Origin: CBDEUK01 sp965250225
GTDB taxonomy: Bacteria > Pseudomonadota > Gammaproteobacteria > Eutrophobiales > Eutrophobiaceae
Reading direction: 5' to 3'
Length of the DNA: 64,000 nt
Assembly: GCA_965250225.1 (NCBI GenBank)
Contig: CBDFNQ010000027.1
Coordinates: forward strand, 62,001-126,000
In this document: positions 35,973 through 45,399 of the stretch, piece by piece
Layout: every line of letters starts with the position of its first letter
How positions within the stretch are numbered: position 1 is the stretch's first letter
Translations under genes and position numbers: made by a program
Notes under the pieces: model-generated
What the model was told of the DNA's origin: nothing
Seen by the model: the letters and a program-made list of their open reading frames with translations, nothing else
The model's database searches: none

Positions 35973-38747
35973 TTAAGCACGATCATCTACTCGCAACCCC
36001 GCCGACAGTTTAACTGCGCAATATTTAAACTCCGGAATCTTAGCAAATGGATCCAGTGCATCACTGGTAATGAGATTGGCTGCTGCTTCATTAAAGCTAA
36101 ATGGCATCATGACTACACCTTCCTGCATATGCTCATCGGCGCGAGAGATAGCTGAAATTTTGCCACGGCGTGACTCTACGTTGAGCATATCGCCACCAGA
36201 TAGACCCAGAGCCTTGAGGGTCACTGGATTGATCATAATACAGGGTCCAGGCTCAATGGCATCGAGCACCCTTGAATGACGGGTCATGGTGCCGGTATGC
36301 CAGTGTTCCAGTTGCCTTCCGGTGACAAAGATAACAGGATAGTCATCGTCAGGTAACTCTGCTGGTTCCACATGTATAGCAGGTACTAATTTTCCTCTTC
36401 CATCCTCAGTCGGGAAAACGCCATCCTTGAAGATGATTGGTGTGCCCGGATCACCCACGTTTACTAATGGATAGGTCAGGGAATCTTCTTCCTCCAGCCG
36501 ATCCCAGGTTATGCCACTCATACTAGGAGTGGCCAGCCGGATCTCATCAAATACTTCCTTGGGATCATTATAATTCCAGCTGAGTCCAATTCGATTCGCC
36601 AGTTCCTGAATAATCCAGAGATCCTGTTTGGCGTCGCCTGGTGGGTCGATGGCCTGGCGGCCAAGTTGTACCCGACGATCGGTATTGGTAAAAGTGCCCG
36701 TTTTTTCTGGAAATGCAGACGACGGTAAAATTACGTCGGCATAGCTGCAGGTTTCAGTGAAAAAGATGTCCTGGACAACCAGATGGTCCAGCATAGATAG
36801 TGCCGCACGAGCATGGTTGAGGTTTGGATCTGACATGGCCGGATTTTCGCCCATGATATACATTCCAGTCAGATCTCCATCGTGTACTGCATGCATGATT
36901 TCCACGACAGTTTTTCCCGGAGTAGGATTCAGACTTGTGCCCCATAATTGCTCGAATTTTTCCCTGACTGCATCATTACCGACTTGTTGGTAATCGGGGT
37001 ATACCATAGGAATGACACCCATATCCGAAGTGCCCTGCACATTATTTTGCCCACGCAAGGGATGTAATCCAGTGCTGGTGCGGCCAATTTGTCCGGTTAT
37101 AAGTGATAGCGCGATCAGGCAACGGGCATTATCGGTACCGTGTACGTGTTGCGAGATTCCCATACCCCAGAAAATAATTGCTGAATCCGCCGTGGCATAG
37201 AGTCTGGCCACAGTTTTGATAATTTCCGGCGGGATGCCACAGATAGGTGCGACTTTTTCCGGTGGAAAATCTTCTATATTTGCCTTGAGTGCCTCAAAAC
37301 CATGGGTATGTTCATCAATGAATTTTTGGTTGTGTAAATTTTCAGTAATAATGGTGTGCATCATGCCGTTTAATAAAAGTACATCGGTACCTGGACGCAG
37401 TTTCAGCAGATGTTCTGCATGCAAATACATTTCCGAACCATAGGGTTCTATCAGGATGAGTTTACTGCCACGATTAGTAGCATTTTTAATGAAGGTCGCT
37501 GCGACTGGATGATTATCATTCGGTCTTGAGCCGATGACGATCATCACATCCGCATAAGTGCCATCGGACACCTGGTTAGAAACAGCACCTGAACCTATCC
37601 CTTCTAATAACGCGACAACAGATGATGCATGACATAGTCGGGTACAGTGGTCAACGTTATTGGTGCCAAACCCGGTGCGAATCAGTTTCTGAACTAGATA
37701 CGCTTCTTCATTACTACCCTTGGCACAGCCAAATCCGGCCAGGGCCTGTGAGCCCTTGGATTCACGAATATCCACTAAACCTTTCGCTGCGATGTCCAGT
37801 GCTTCTTCCCAGCTGGCTTCGCGAAAATATTTATGCATATCGATCGGATCGATCAGGGCCGGATTTTTTTTAGCACCTATACGGCGTATTAACGGCTTTG
37901 TTAGTCGGTCATGATGATGTACGTAATCAAAACCAAAACGGCCTTTGACACATAAACGGCTCTTATTGGCTGGACCGTCACGGCCTTCTATATACTGTAT
38001 CTGATTATTTTTTACGTTGATGGTTAACAGGCAACCTACACCACAATAGGGACAGGTAGAATCAACTTTCTTGTCGGGTTCAATCAAACCCACATTCTTG
38101 GCTGGCATCAAGGCCCCAGTCGGACAGGCCTGTACACATTCACCACAGGCGACACAGGTGCTTTCACCCATGGGTTCAGCCATATCAAAGACGATTTCCG
38201 CGTTACTTCCACGAAAGGCCATACCGATCACATCATTGACTTGCTCTTCACGGCAGGCACGAACACAGCGAGTACACTGGATACAGGCATCAAGATTAAC
38301 TGCCATTGCGGGATGTGAAAAATCCGCTTTAGGTTGTTCACGTTGTTCAAATCGTGGGTTAATTACTCCCAGTTTATCTGCCCAATAATCCAGCTCCGAA
38401 TTCAGTTTGTATGGGGAACGACCCTGTTGCGGCATGTCGGAGAGCAGCAATTCCAGAATCATTTTTTGGGAATGTTGCGCGCGTTCGTTGTCGCTGGTAA
38501 CCACCATGTCTTCTGTTGGTTTGCGACAACAGGAGGGTGCAAGTACCCGTTCGCCATTGATTTCGACCATACAGGCACGACAATTACCATCTGGACGATA
38601 ACCTTCCTTGTAACACAAATGCGGTATTTCGGTACCATTACGTTTGGCCGCCTGGAGGATAGTTTCATCGCCATAGGCTTGAATGGGTTCACCATTTAAC
38701 GTGAACTGGGTCTTTTTTTCATTCATATATTCTGGATTAGCTGACAT
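35973..38747 (-). CDS. fdhA: NAD-dependent formate dehydrogenase, catalytic alpha subunit
   Basis: A 924-residue Mo/W-bis-MGD formate dehydrogenase. Order: NuoG-like [2Fe-2S] (HLCYKEGYRPDGNCRACMVE), 4Fe-4S ferredoxin domain (CIQCTRCVRACRE, CVACGECVQACPTG), the cluster before the pterin domain (CPYCGVGC..LCVKGRFG), and the catalytic Cys-His in DHCTRLCHASSV (Cys, not Sec). The C-terminal dinucleotide-binding domain ends the protein. It converts formate to CO2, the last step after Fhc. It lies 12 bp after the NuoEF-like beta subunit in the fhc1 operon, like the Fdh1 type of Methylobacterium. Confidence 0.95.
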   Translation of the reverse strand: MSANPEYMNEKKTQFTLNGEPIQAYGDETILQAAKRNGTEIPHLCYKEGYRPDGNCRACMVEINGERVLAPSCCRKPTEDMVVTSDNERAQHSQKMILELLLSDMPQQGRSPYKLNSELDYWADKLGVINPRFEQREQPKADFSHPAMAVNLDACIQCTRCVRACREEQVNDVIGMAFRGSNAEIVFDMAEPMGESTCVACGECVQACPTGALMPAKNVGLIEPDKKVDSTCPYCGVGCLLTINVKNNQIQYIEGRDGPANKSRLCVKGRFGFDYVHHHDRLTKPLIRRIGAKKNPALIDPIDMHKYFREASWEEALDIAAKGLVDIRESKGSQALAGFGCAKGSNEEAYLVQKLIRTGFGTNNVDHCTRLCHASSVVALLEGIGSGAVSNQVSDGTYADVMIVIGSRPNDNHPVAATFIKNATNRGSKLILIEPYGSEMYLHAEHLLKLRPGTDVLLLNGMMHTIITENLHNQKFIDEHTHGFEALKANIEDFPPEKVAPICGIPPEIIKTVARLYATADSAIIFWGMGISQHVHGTDNARCLIALSLITGQIGRTSTGLHPLRGQNNVQGTSDMGVIPMVYPDYQQVGNDAVREKFEQLWGTSLNPTPGKTVVEIMHAVHDGDLTGMYIMGENPAMSDPNLNHARAALSMLDHLVVQDIFFTETCSYADVILPSSAFPEKTGTFTNTDRRVQLGRQAIDPPGDAKQDLWIIQELANRIGLSWNYNDPKEVFDEIRLATPSMSGITWDRLEEEDSLTYPLVNVGDPGTPIIFKDGVFPTEDGRGKLVPAIHVEPAELPDDDYPVIFVTGRQLEHWHTGTMTRHSRVLDAIEPGPCIMINPVTLKALGLSGGDMLNVESRRGKISAISRADEHMQEGVVMMPFSFNEAAANLITSDALDPFAKIPEFKYCAVKLSAGLRVDDRA

Positions 38748-38759
38748 TACTCAATACCT

Positions 38760-40424
38760 TTATTCAAACTCATGGGGGAAGTATTTTATTGCGCAACGCA
38801 GCGGGTTGGGTGCTGCCTGACCAAGACCGCAAATAGAAGCATCATCCATGGCTCTGGCTAGTTCTTCAAGTAAATCTTGATCCCAATTTTTTTGTTCCAT
38901 CAGTTTTGCTGCCTTTGCCGTACCGGCACGGCAGGGTGTACATTGTCCGCAAGATTCCTCTTCAAAGAAACGCATTGCATTCAAGGCCATATTTTTTGCA
39001 CTGTCTTTATCAGACATGACTACTATTGCAGCCGAACCAATAAAACAACCATGTGGTTGCAAGGTATCAAAGTCTAGTGGTACACCGCCAAGCGATGCTG
39101 GCAGAATTCCACCAGAGGCACCACCGGGGAAGTAGCCGTAAAATTCATGTCCTTTGAGCATACCACCACAGTATTCATCAATAAGTTCTTTCATGGTCGT
39201 GCCAGCAGGAGCCAGATGAACACCGGGTTTATTGACGCGACCACTGACAGAATAGGATCGTAGACCTTTGCGGTCATGGCGACCTTCGGAGGCAAACCAA
39301 TCGGCACCTTTTTCAATAATATCTCGGATCCAATGCATGGATTCCATGTTCTGTTCCAAGGTTGGACGACCAAACAGGCCTACCTCTGCAACATAAGGCG
39401 GGCGTAATCTGGGCATGCCTTTCTTACCTTCTATGGATTCAATCATGGCTGATTCTTCACCACATATATAGGCACCAGCACCGCGTCTCAGGTATATCGG
39501 TGGTAATTCACACGGAGGATTAGCCTTAAGATCGGCCAGTTCTTTTTTCAACATCATGCGACATCCAGCATATTCATCACGTAAATAGATATAAATGGCT
39601 GCAGCATCAATGGCCCAGTTTGCAATCAATGTGCCTTCAATGAATCTATGTGGATCCTGTTCCAGGTAATATCTGTCTTTGAAGGTTCCAGGTTCACCTT
39701 CGTCAATATTAATGGCGATCATACGCGGAGCTGTTTGTTCCGACAGGATGCGCCACTTGCGTCCAGTGGGAAAACCGGCACCACCCAGACCGCGGAGATT
39801 AGAATCTTCCAAGGTTTTTATAATAGATTCTTTATCGTGTTTGCCTTCCACGCAATTTTGTAAAGTCTGATAACCACCATCTTTTTTATAACGTTTATAG
39901 TCGATATATTTATCGGGTAGGTCGGCTGCTATTTTCTTTTTCGACAGCGCAGTCTTAACCTTACCAGGATCCGCATTATCTATCGGATTAGTACCAACCA
40001 CGGCAACAGGTGCAGCATGACACCGACCAACACAGGGCACTGCTCGAACACGAACTTTTTTATGACCGGCTTCTTGAAGATCATGGATAAGATCCTTTGC
40101 CCCAAACATTTCGCAGGTGAGTGACTCACAAACGCGAACGGTCACAGGTGGAGGTGGTTCTCCTCCGGGTTTTATCACATCAAAATGATGATAGAAGGTT
40201 GCGGTTTCGTAGACTTCAGCCATGGGCAAGCTCATGTCGATAGACAGGGCCAGGATATGGCGGTTAGAAATATGGTGATAGCGATCCTGAATTTTGTGTA
40301 AATGCTCGATCAGATAATCGCGACTACGTGGGGCGTCGCCCAATAATTCTCTGATTTCAGATAAGGCTACCCAGGGTGTTGTCCGTCCTTCAACACGGCC
40401 TTTCTTTCCACGTGTTCTCTTCAT
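38760..40424 (-). CDS. fdhB: formate dehydrogenase beta subunit, NuoE-NuoF fusion (NADH-forming)
   Basis: A 554-residue fusion. The N-terminal NuoE-like part binds [2Fe-2S] (CESLTCEMFG..VPCVGRCHAAP); the NuoF-like part has the NAD/FMN loops (LRGLGGAGFPTGRKWRI, INIDEGEPGTFKDRYYL, GAGAYICGEESAMIESIEG) and the [4Fe-4S] motif ESCGQCTPCRAG. It passes electrons from FdhA to NAD+. It overlaps fhcC1 by 4 nt (ATGA), so it is translationally coupled to the formyltransferase/hydrolase operon. Confidence 0.95.
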   Translation of the reverse strand: MKRTRGKKGRVEGRTTPWVALSEIRELLGDAPRSRDYLIEHLHKIQDRYHHISNRHILALSIDMSLPMAEVYETATFYHHFDVIKPGGEPPPPVTVRVCESLTCEMFGAKDLIHDLQEAGHKKVRVRAVPCVGRCHAAPVAVVGTNPIDNADPGKVKTALSKKKIAADLPDKYIDYKRYKKDGGYQTLQNCVEGKHDKESIIKTLEDSNLRGLGGAGFPTGRKWRILSEQTAPRMIAINIDEGEPGTFKDRYYLEQDPHRFIEGTLIANWAIDAAAIYIYLRDEYAGCRMMLKKELADLKANPPCELPPIYLRRGAGAYICGEESAMIESIEGKKGMPRLRPPYVAEVGLFGRPTLEQNMESMHWIRDIIEKGADWFASEGRHDRKGLRSYSVSGRVNKPGVHLAPAGTTMKELIDEYCGGMLKGHEFYGYFPGGASGGILPASLGGVPLDFDTLQPHGCFIGSAAIVVMSDKDSAKNMALNAMRFFEEESCGQCTPCRAGTAKAAKLMEQKNWDQDLLEELARAMDDASICGLGQAAPNPLRCAIKYFPHEFE

Positions 40425-41263
40425 TTGATTTGTTTTCTGGTATTAAGTGTTTGTAATAATAATATTTCACCCTGACCATTTCGGGCGCGATCCCCTGAAA
40501 ATCGATGGGCTTCAGGTCCGATCTTCCGGAATATGGAAAATTCGTCGCCAATGTTTGCTAACTGAGTGAACAGCAAACGTAAGAACTGCATTTTAAGATT
40601 GCCACAACTCATGAATGTAGGACTAATATGTGCTGGTTTTTTTGCCAGAACGAGTGAACCCCGCCGCATTCCGGCACCGGTATTTTTTCCAGCTTTGCCC
40701 ATGACAATGATTGTACCAGCGTACATACGGCTGCCACAGAAATTATTTGCATTACCATGTATAATAATCATGCCGCGGCGCATACGATCGCCAATTCGGT
40801 CCCCAGCATCACCAAAGATGTTAATGAAACCTCTGTTCATACCAAATTTATCTCCCGGCAGGCTAGCGCCAACAAAATCGCCAGCATTACCCTGAATATC
40901 AATGCGTCCACCGGTCATGGCATTACCCATCCAGTCACCGACACTACCACTAACGGTAATGTTACCATCGCTCATACCCTGACCTACAAGTTTACCTACA
41001 TCACCACCAACTTCTATAAGTCCCTGTGACATTTCTTTACCGATGGAGATGACGCGCGATGTCGAATTAGTGATTTTAATATGATTGTGATCTTTGCCAG
41101 TTACCTTGAACAGATCTGAGACAGAGGATTTTTGTTTTCCATAAATCAGTTTCAGGGATTTAATTTTATCCAGACTTAAGGAACCAAGGCGATCAGGTGT
41201 TAAAGGAGATACATCCAAAGTAAATTCCGGCTTGGATTTGAGGCTAAAAGTTAGCGGAGTCAT
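40421..41263 (-). CDS. fhcC: FhcC (set 1), formyltransferase/hydrolase complex subunit C
   Basis: A 280-residue FwdC-type protein made of Gly-rich beta-helix repeats (SGSVGDWMGNAMTGGRIDIQ, GNAGDFVGASLPGD, MRRGMIIIHGNANNFCGSRM). FhcC binds the complex and scaffolds the coenzyme site. It overlaps fhcD1 by 4 nt upstream and fdhB downstream, showing one operon fhcBADC-fdhBA. Together with FhcABD it hydrolyses formyl-methylofuran to formate. Confidence 0.93.
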   Translation of the reverse strand: MTPLTFSLKSKPEFTLDVSPLTPDRLGSLSLDKIKSLKLIYGKQKSSVSDLFKVTGKDHNHIKITNSTSRVISIGKEMSQGLIEVGGDVGKLVGQGMSDGNITVSGSVGDWMGNAMTGGRIDIQGNAGDFVGASLPGDKFGMNRGFINIFGDAGDRIGDRMRRGMIIIHGNANNFCGSRMYAGTIIVMGKAGKNTGAGMRRGSLVLAKKPAHISPTFMSCGNLKMQFLRLLFTQLANIGDEFSIFRKIGPEAHRFSGDRARNGQGEILLLQTLNTRKQIK

Positions 41264-42159
41264 GCCAGTATTTTCCTCAGGTGAAATAAATGTGGGCCAA
41301 GGTTGCCACCATAATTGCCTGCACTGATTCGATAAATTCCTTTTTTGGGGCCATAAGAACAGGCCGTACGTATACCAACCCGCATGGCTTCTGCAATCGA
41401 TTCTTCACTCAGTCCATCGATAACAATTTCCAGAACTGAGCCGATGTCATCGGAAAGTTCCGAATCAACCTGACCTTTTAGTGTTGGGCAATAGAGTTCA
41501 TTGGTCGAAGCGGGCAGGGCAGGATACTTAGAACCGACCTTTGAACCGGAACCGACGATGCCACCTGGGAAAGCTGTGATCACATCGGGGACTTTATTGA
41601 TAGCCTCAACAGCTTTTTCACTGGCCACCAGCACCTGACGTGTCGTTTTCCCAAGGATAAGGAAATTCCCGCCACCGATGGCCTTGGTAACGCCAGTCGT
41701 ATCTTCACAGATAAATTCTCCATGCATGACCGGGATGCGCCAGAAACGTCGATCGTTGATGACTTTAGAAATCTGGAAACCGTCACCAAAGTAACGTAGG
41801 TTTTGACCCATGGGAACGTTTTGTTCGCTGTCTAAAATTCCGGAATAACAGGCTGTTGTCGCCGTGGTCATGATAGTCTGACCAACTCGTACAGGAATCT
41901 GTTTAGCAAGCTGCTTGGTGCTCATGGCGAAGATCATGACAGAAATGCCAGGGCGTCCATCGGGTGTTTCGGATGGTTTCAATTCACGTTCTATGTCGGC
42001 TTCAATACCGCAGGCAATCACCGATGAAGCGAATCCGCGCAGGGCATTCGCCGCATGATAGGCCCATTTCAGTGTCATGGCTGTGATAATGAGACGCGTG
42101 GCCTTCATAGGAAAAGCCTCTGCAAAGGTATCATCGATTTGTACGCCGTTAACTTTCAT
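41260..42159 (-). CDS. fhcD: FhcD (set 1), formylmethanofuran:H4MPT formyltransferase
   Basis: A 299-residue Ftr-family protein. It transfers the formyl group from formyl-H4MPT to methylofuran. Family segments are VQIDDTFAEAFPMKATRLIITA, SSVIACGIEADIERELKPSETPDGRPG, YFGDGFQISKVINDRRFWRIPVM and FPGGIVGSGSKVGSKYP. It is adjacent to fhcA1 (10 bp) and overlaps fhcC1. A paralogue lies at 48009. Confidence 0.94.
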   Translation of the reverse strand: MKVNGVQIDDTFAEAFPMKATRLIITAMTLKWAYHAANALRGFASSVIACGIEADIERELKPSETPDGRPGISVMIFAMSTKQLAKQIPVRVGQTIMTTATTACYSGILDSEQNVPMGQNLRYFGDGFQISKVINDRRFWRIPVMHGEFICEDTTGVTKAIGGGNFLILGKTTRQVLVASEKAVEAINKVPDVITAFPGGIVGSGSKVGSKYPALPASTNELYCPTLKGQVDSELSDDIGSVLEIVIDGLSEESIAEAMRVGIRTACSYGPKKGIYRISAGNYGGNLGPHLFHLRKILA

Positions 42160-42169
42160 TCATTAATGC

Positions 42170-43825
42170 TCACAGGCAGGGTTGTTCGATGACTTTGGGA
42201 TTGCCATATTCGATGAGTTCATCATTATCTATCTTAAAATTATTCAATTTAACGGTGTGGTAATCGTCAAAGTATCGTTTCAATGAGCGCTCAATGGTTT
42301 TGTCATAGCCTGGCTTGACCGTGTGAGTGCTACCATTTACCACCTTGATGATTTTGCCGTCCCTAACGACCAGCTCGCCATCCTTGAAGACATGAGTGGG
42401 TTTGGCAAACATCTTTTCGCGGTTTTTCAAATCATCATAAACTGTAATATCAGCAGCTGCGCCGGAACCTATATGGCCTCGATTTCTTAGGCCGAGACTT
42501 CTTGCTGGTGCAGCGCGAGTCATAATGGAAATTTCGTAGAGGCTATATTCTCGATCGATGCTACCCAGGGTGCTGTCTGCTGCCGCATCCTTATTGATGG
42601 ACGAAAGCATGTCGTTTCTGAAACTGCGATCCATCAACAAGCGGATCAAATGGGGGTAGCTGGTAAACGGGGCACCATTAGGGTGATCCGTTGTTAAGAA
42701 AATTCTCCAGGGATCATTGACCAGCAAGAACATCTCCAGGCCAATCGCCCATTGCAAGGCATTAACATAATTTTTATCGCGATAGCGAAAGGGTACAACA
42801 CCGCAACCTGCATCACATTCAATGTCCATGATGACCCATTTCTTGGGATTGGCATGCCAGTGTCCCGCATATTGCATCATGTTGTCGCCGGAGGCAGTTA
42901 CGGTTTGTCCAAACAATATCTGTCCGACATCGAGTGAAACATTCGGGTTGTCATTAATAGCCTCTGCGATTTCTGCTGCGCCAGATGAAAATTGTCGATC
43001 ACCTTCCGTTCCATAACTGTGAAATTGAATATGTGTTAAGTGTATAGGCAAACCTTCAGCTGCCTTGATAGTTTCCAGAGTGGTATTTTTGTTTCCGGGC
43101 ACACCAAGATTGCAGCCGTGTATATGCAGTGGATGTGGTACACCGAGTTCACGGACAGCACGCGCCAGGGCTTTAAGAACCTCTCTTGGGGTGACTCCGT
43201 AATGAGAATTTTCATCATCAAGATCAAGCTTGCGTTGATTGAATTTAAAGGCACTAATGCCGCCGGGGTTAACGACTTTGATTGCAATAGCCTGTGTCGC
43301 ATTAATTATCCAACTGACATAATCACTGATCGCCTCACTCCCTTTGTTAGCCGCCAGCATACGCAGGAAAAAATCATCACTGCCGAGTAAGGCATAGGCG
43401 CCTTTGTCTACCATAGGCGTGTCCGCCATTTCCAGATGAGCCTGGCGGGCATTGATAGGGAGCATTGCCGGTTCAAAACAGGCGGTATAGCCCATTTCAG
43501 CGTATCGATAGCCAGCAGTCAGTGTTGAGGGTGCGGCATGACCACAACCGGCACGGGTGATGGCAGTTTTCTTTACCAGGTCTTTATTGTGATCCTCAGG
43601 CAACATGACACGAGCAATATTCACTTTGCCGCCACCGATGTGGGTGTGGATATCAATGGCGCCCGCCATGACTACTTTGCCACGGAGATCATAGATCTTA
43701 TCAATTTTTACGCCGGGGTCTGGCTTGCGTGTAATGAAGCCGTTCTGAATATAAATATCACGTTTCTCGGCATTAATACCATGAACCGGATCATATACCG
43801 TGCCGCCTGCAAGTTTAATTAACAT
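42170..43825 (-). CDS. fhcA: FhcA (set 1), formylmethylofuran hydrolase subunit
   Basis: A 551-residue amidohydrolase of the FwdA/FhcA family. It has the binuclear zinc site His60-x-His62 (GAIDIHTHIGGGKVN), a Lys for carboxylation near IAIKVVNPGG, HIHGCNLG, THIQFHSYG and TDHPNGAPFTSYP. It hydrolyses formyl-methylofuran to formate and methylofuran. In set 1 the released formate is taken by the FDH encoded in the same operon. Full length for the family. Confidence 0.95.
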   Translation of the reverse strand: MLIKLAGGTVYDPVHGINAEKRDIYIQNGFITRKPDPGVKIDKIYDLRGKVVMAGAIDIHTHIGGGKVNIARVMLPEDHNKDLVKKTAITRAGCGHAAPSTLTAGYRYAEMGYTACFEPAMLPINARQAHLEMADTPMVDKGAYALLGSDDFFLRMLAANKGSEAISDYVSWIINATQAIAIKVVNPGGISAFKFNQRKLDLDDENSHYGVTPREVLKALARAVRELGVPHPLHIHGCNLGVPGNKNTTLETIKAAEGLPIHLTHIQFHSYGTEGDRQFSSGAAEIAEAINDNPNVSLDVGQILFGQTVTASGDNMMQYAGHWHANPKKWVIMDIECDAGCGVVPFRYRDKNYVNALQWAIGLEMFLLVNDPWRIFLTTDHPNGAPFTSYPHLIRLLMDRSFRNDMLSSINKDAAADSTLGSIDREYSLYEISIMTRAAPARSLGLRNRGHIGSGAAADITVYDDLKNREKMFAKPTHVFKDGELVVRDGKIIKVVNGSTHTVKPGYDKTIERSLKRYFDDYHTVKLNNFKIDNDELIEYGNPKVIEQPCL

Positions 43826-43838
43826 GGATAATGGTCAC

Positions 43839-45119
43839 CTACATTATTTCATAGAGTGTTGTCAGTACGTCACTGGCACTCGGGACTTCAGTATTGCGAA
43901 GTTGTTTTATTGGCATACAGACAACATTATCTGTTCTAAACAATTGCCCTGCATGATCCAGTCCTGGTGTTCCAATGGGAATGAATACGTCTGGTCGATA
44001 ACTGATGTCTGTATCTGCCCTTGCCATCACAATAGAGGGGATATCTGCTTTTGGTGGTTTGATGTCCGGATTGAAACTGGATATCCAGAGCATGGCATCC
44101 ACCTCCCTGTTATGTAGAAGATTTGCTGTAGAATATTTATGCGGGTCATATTCCGGTGAACCATTTTTGTAATTCACCCTGAGAGGGAAGCCGCTTTGCC
44201 AGGCACACACTTGATTGGCTGTCATGCCGCCATTATTCCCGGCAAGTGAAAAACCGGCAAAACGGGTCATGCGTGTTAGATATTTGATGACCTCACAGAA
44301 ATTTTGAATGGTGAGTTCTGCATGAGGAATATTTAGCTCGCCCGGTGCCCAGACAAGGACACCATATTTGGCATCTTTCATCTTTTCTGCGAGTTTTCTC
44401 AAAACACTCAGTTTTATACCGTGGATATGATCACTATCAATTCTGTCGCCGACGATCAGGGTATGGATAACAGAGATGACTTCACCGATGTTTTCCTGTT
44501 TGCATTTAATGTGTGTTGGACGTTTGCCTGTGGGACTCTTGCCAGAACTGGTATCGAGCTTGTCACCAATGTAGATAAGCTCTCTGTTTTTAGTGTTTGA
44601 TTTGAACAGGGATTTATCATTCCAGATCACCCGTTCATAAAATCTTGGATATTGCCTGGCATCAGTGCCGGCAAAGATAACCAGGTCGGCCCGGTTTTTG
44701 ATCTCCGCCATGGTGGTCATGATCCAGCCCAGATCCTGCAGGACGTGTGTATTTCTCATGGCACCGTCGCCATGCATATGATCAAGAATGGCTCCGGATT
44801 TTTCTGCCAGTTGCATGGTTGCTCGCATACCCGCAACGTCTGTTGCAAGACCTGTGAACAATGGTTGTTTAGAACGCTTCAATATTTTGGCAGCCTCTTC
44901 CAGAGCCTTGTCGAGTGTGACAGCATTGCCTTTTATTTTGGGCTTCGCAGAAGGGATATTTTTTTCGAATTCTTTATTGGCGATATGACAAGTATTATTA
45001 TCCAAGAATAAAGTATTATCCTGATTAGAAACCACGAGATCATCACATAAGATACTGCAAAATGGGCAGGTAGCTTCCTTAATGATTGTGTTACAGAGCT
45101 TGTCAGTTGGTTTATCCAA
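43839..45119 (-). CDS. fhcB: FhcB (set 1), FwdB-like subunit without the metal-ligand Cys
   Basis: A 426-residue relative of the molybdopterin subunit FwdB. The four N-terminal cysteines (18, 21, 25, 44; CPFCSILC) of a possible [4Fe-4S] cluster remain. At the active site, where FwdB has VCHGPS, this protein has HMHGDG (Met115), and the RGHGNVTG Arg motif is replaced by LAGNNGGMTA. No redox chemistry is therefore expected; as in known Fhc complexes it is probably structural. It is the first gene of the fhcBADC-fdhBA operon. Confidence 0.93.
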   Translation of the reverse strand: MDKPTDKLCNTIIKEATCPFCSILCDDLVVSNQDNTLFLDNNTCHIANKEFEKNIPSAKPKIKGNAVTLDKALEEAAKILKRSKQPLFTGLATDVAGMRATMQLAEKSGAILDHMHGDGAMRNTHVLQDLGWIMTTMAEIKNRADLVIFAGTDARQYPRFYERVIWNDKSLFKSNTKNRELIYIGDKLDTSSGKSPTGKRPTHIKCKQENIGEVISVIHTLIVGDRIDSDHIHGIKLSVLRKLAEKMKDAKYGVLVWAPGELNIPHAELTIQNFCEVIKYLTRMTRFAGFSLAGNNGGMTANQVCAWQSGFPLRVNYKNGSPEYDPHKYSTANLLHNREVDAMLWISSFNPDIKPPKADIPSIVMARADTDISYRPDVFIPIGTPGLDHAGQLFRTDNVVCMPIKQLRNTEVPSASDVLTTLYEIM

Positions 45120-45290
45120 TATTATTCCAGATGAATATTTAAGTGTATTAATAAAAACAACATGCAGGAAATTCCGAGAATAAAAAACAGTGTAAGCTAA
45201 TGTGTTGAGTTATATTTTACGGCTCAAATATTTTCGGAAAAAGTATTGAAAAGTCCTGTGTAAGTTGTCTTATATTTTCTTTTTCTATTG

Positions 45291-45307
45291 GACGTATGAT
45301 ATACGTC
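45291..45307. promoter_or_regulatory. 17-bp palindrome upstream of the fhc1-fdh operon
   Basis: GACGTAT-GAT-ATACGTC is a perfect inverted repeat 172 bp before fhcB1 in an otherwise gene-free 280-bp gap. With a 3-base centre and no T-tract it looks more like an operator for a dimeric regulator than a terminator. Confidence 0.5.
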
Positions 45308-45399
45308 TAAGCTGTTTTGATACAAGCTATTCTTGCTTCTCATTTGGGAACAATTTATGTGGTTTAAAAGGGGGATAAGTGTTCGAAAGGGATCGTCTT

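Noticed and set aside
37622..38699. Several open frames antisense to fdhA
   Set aside because: Frames opposite a long, well-supported gene; translations have no domain features.
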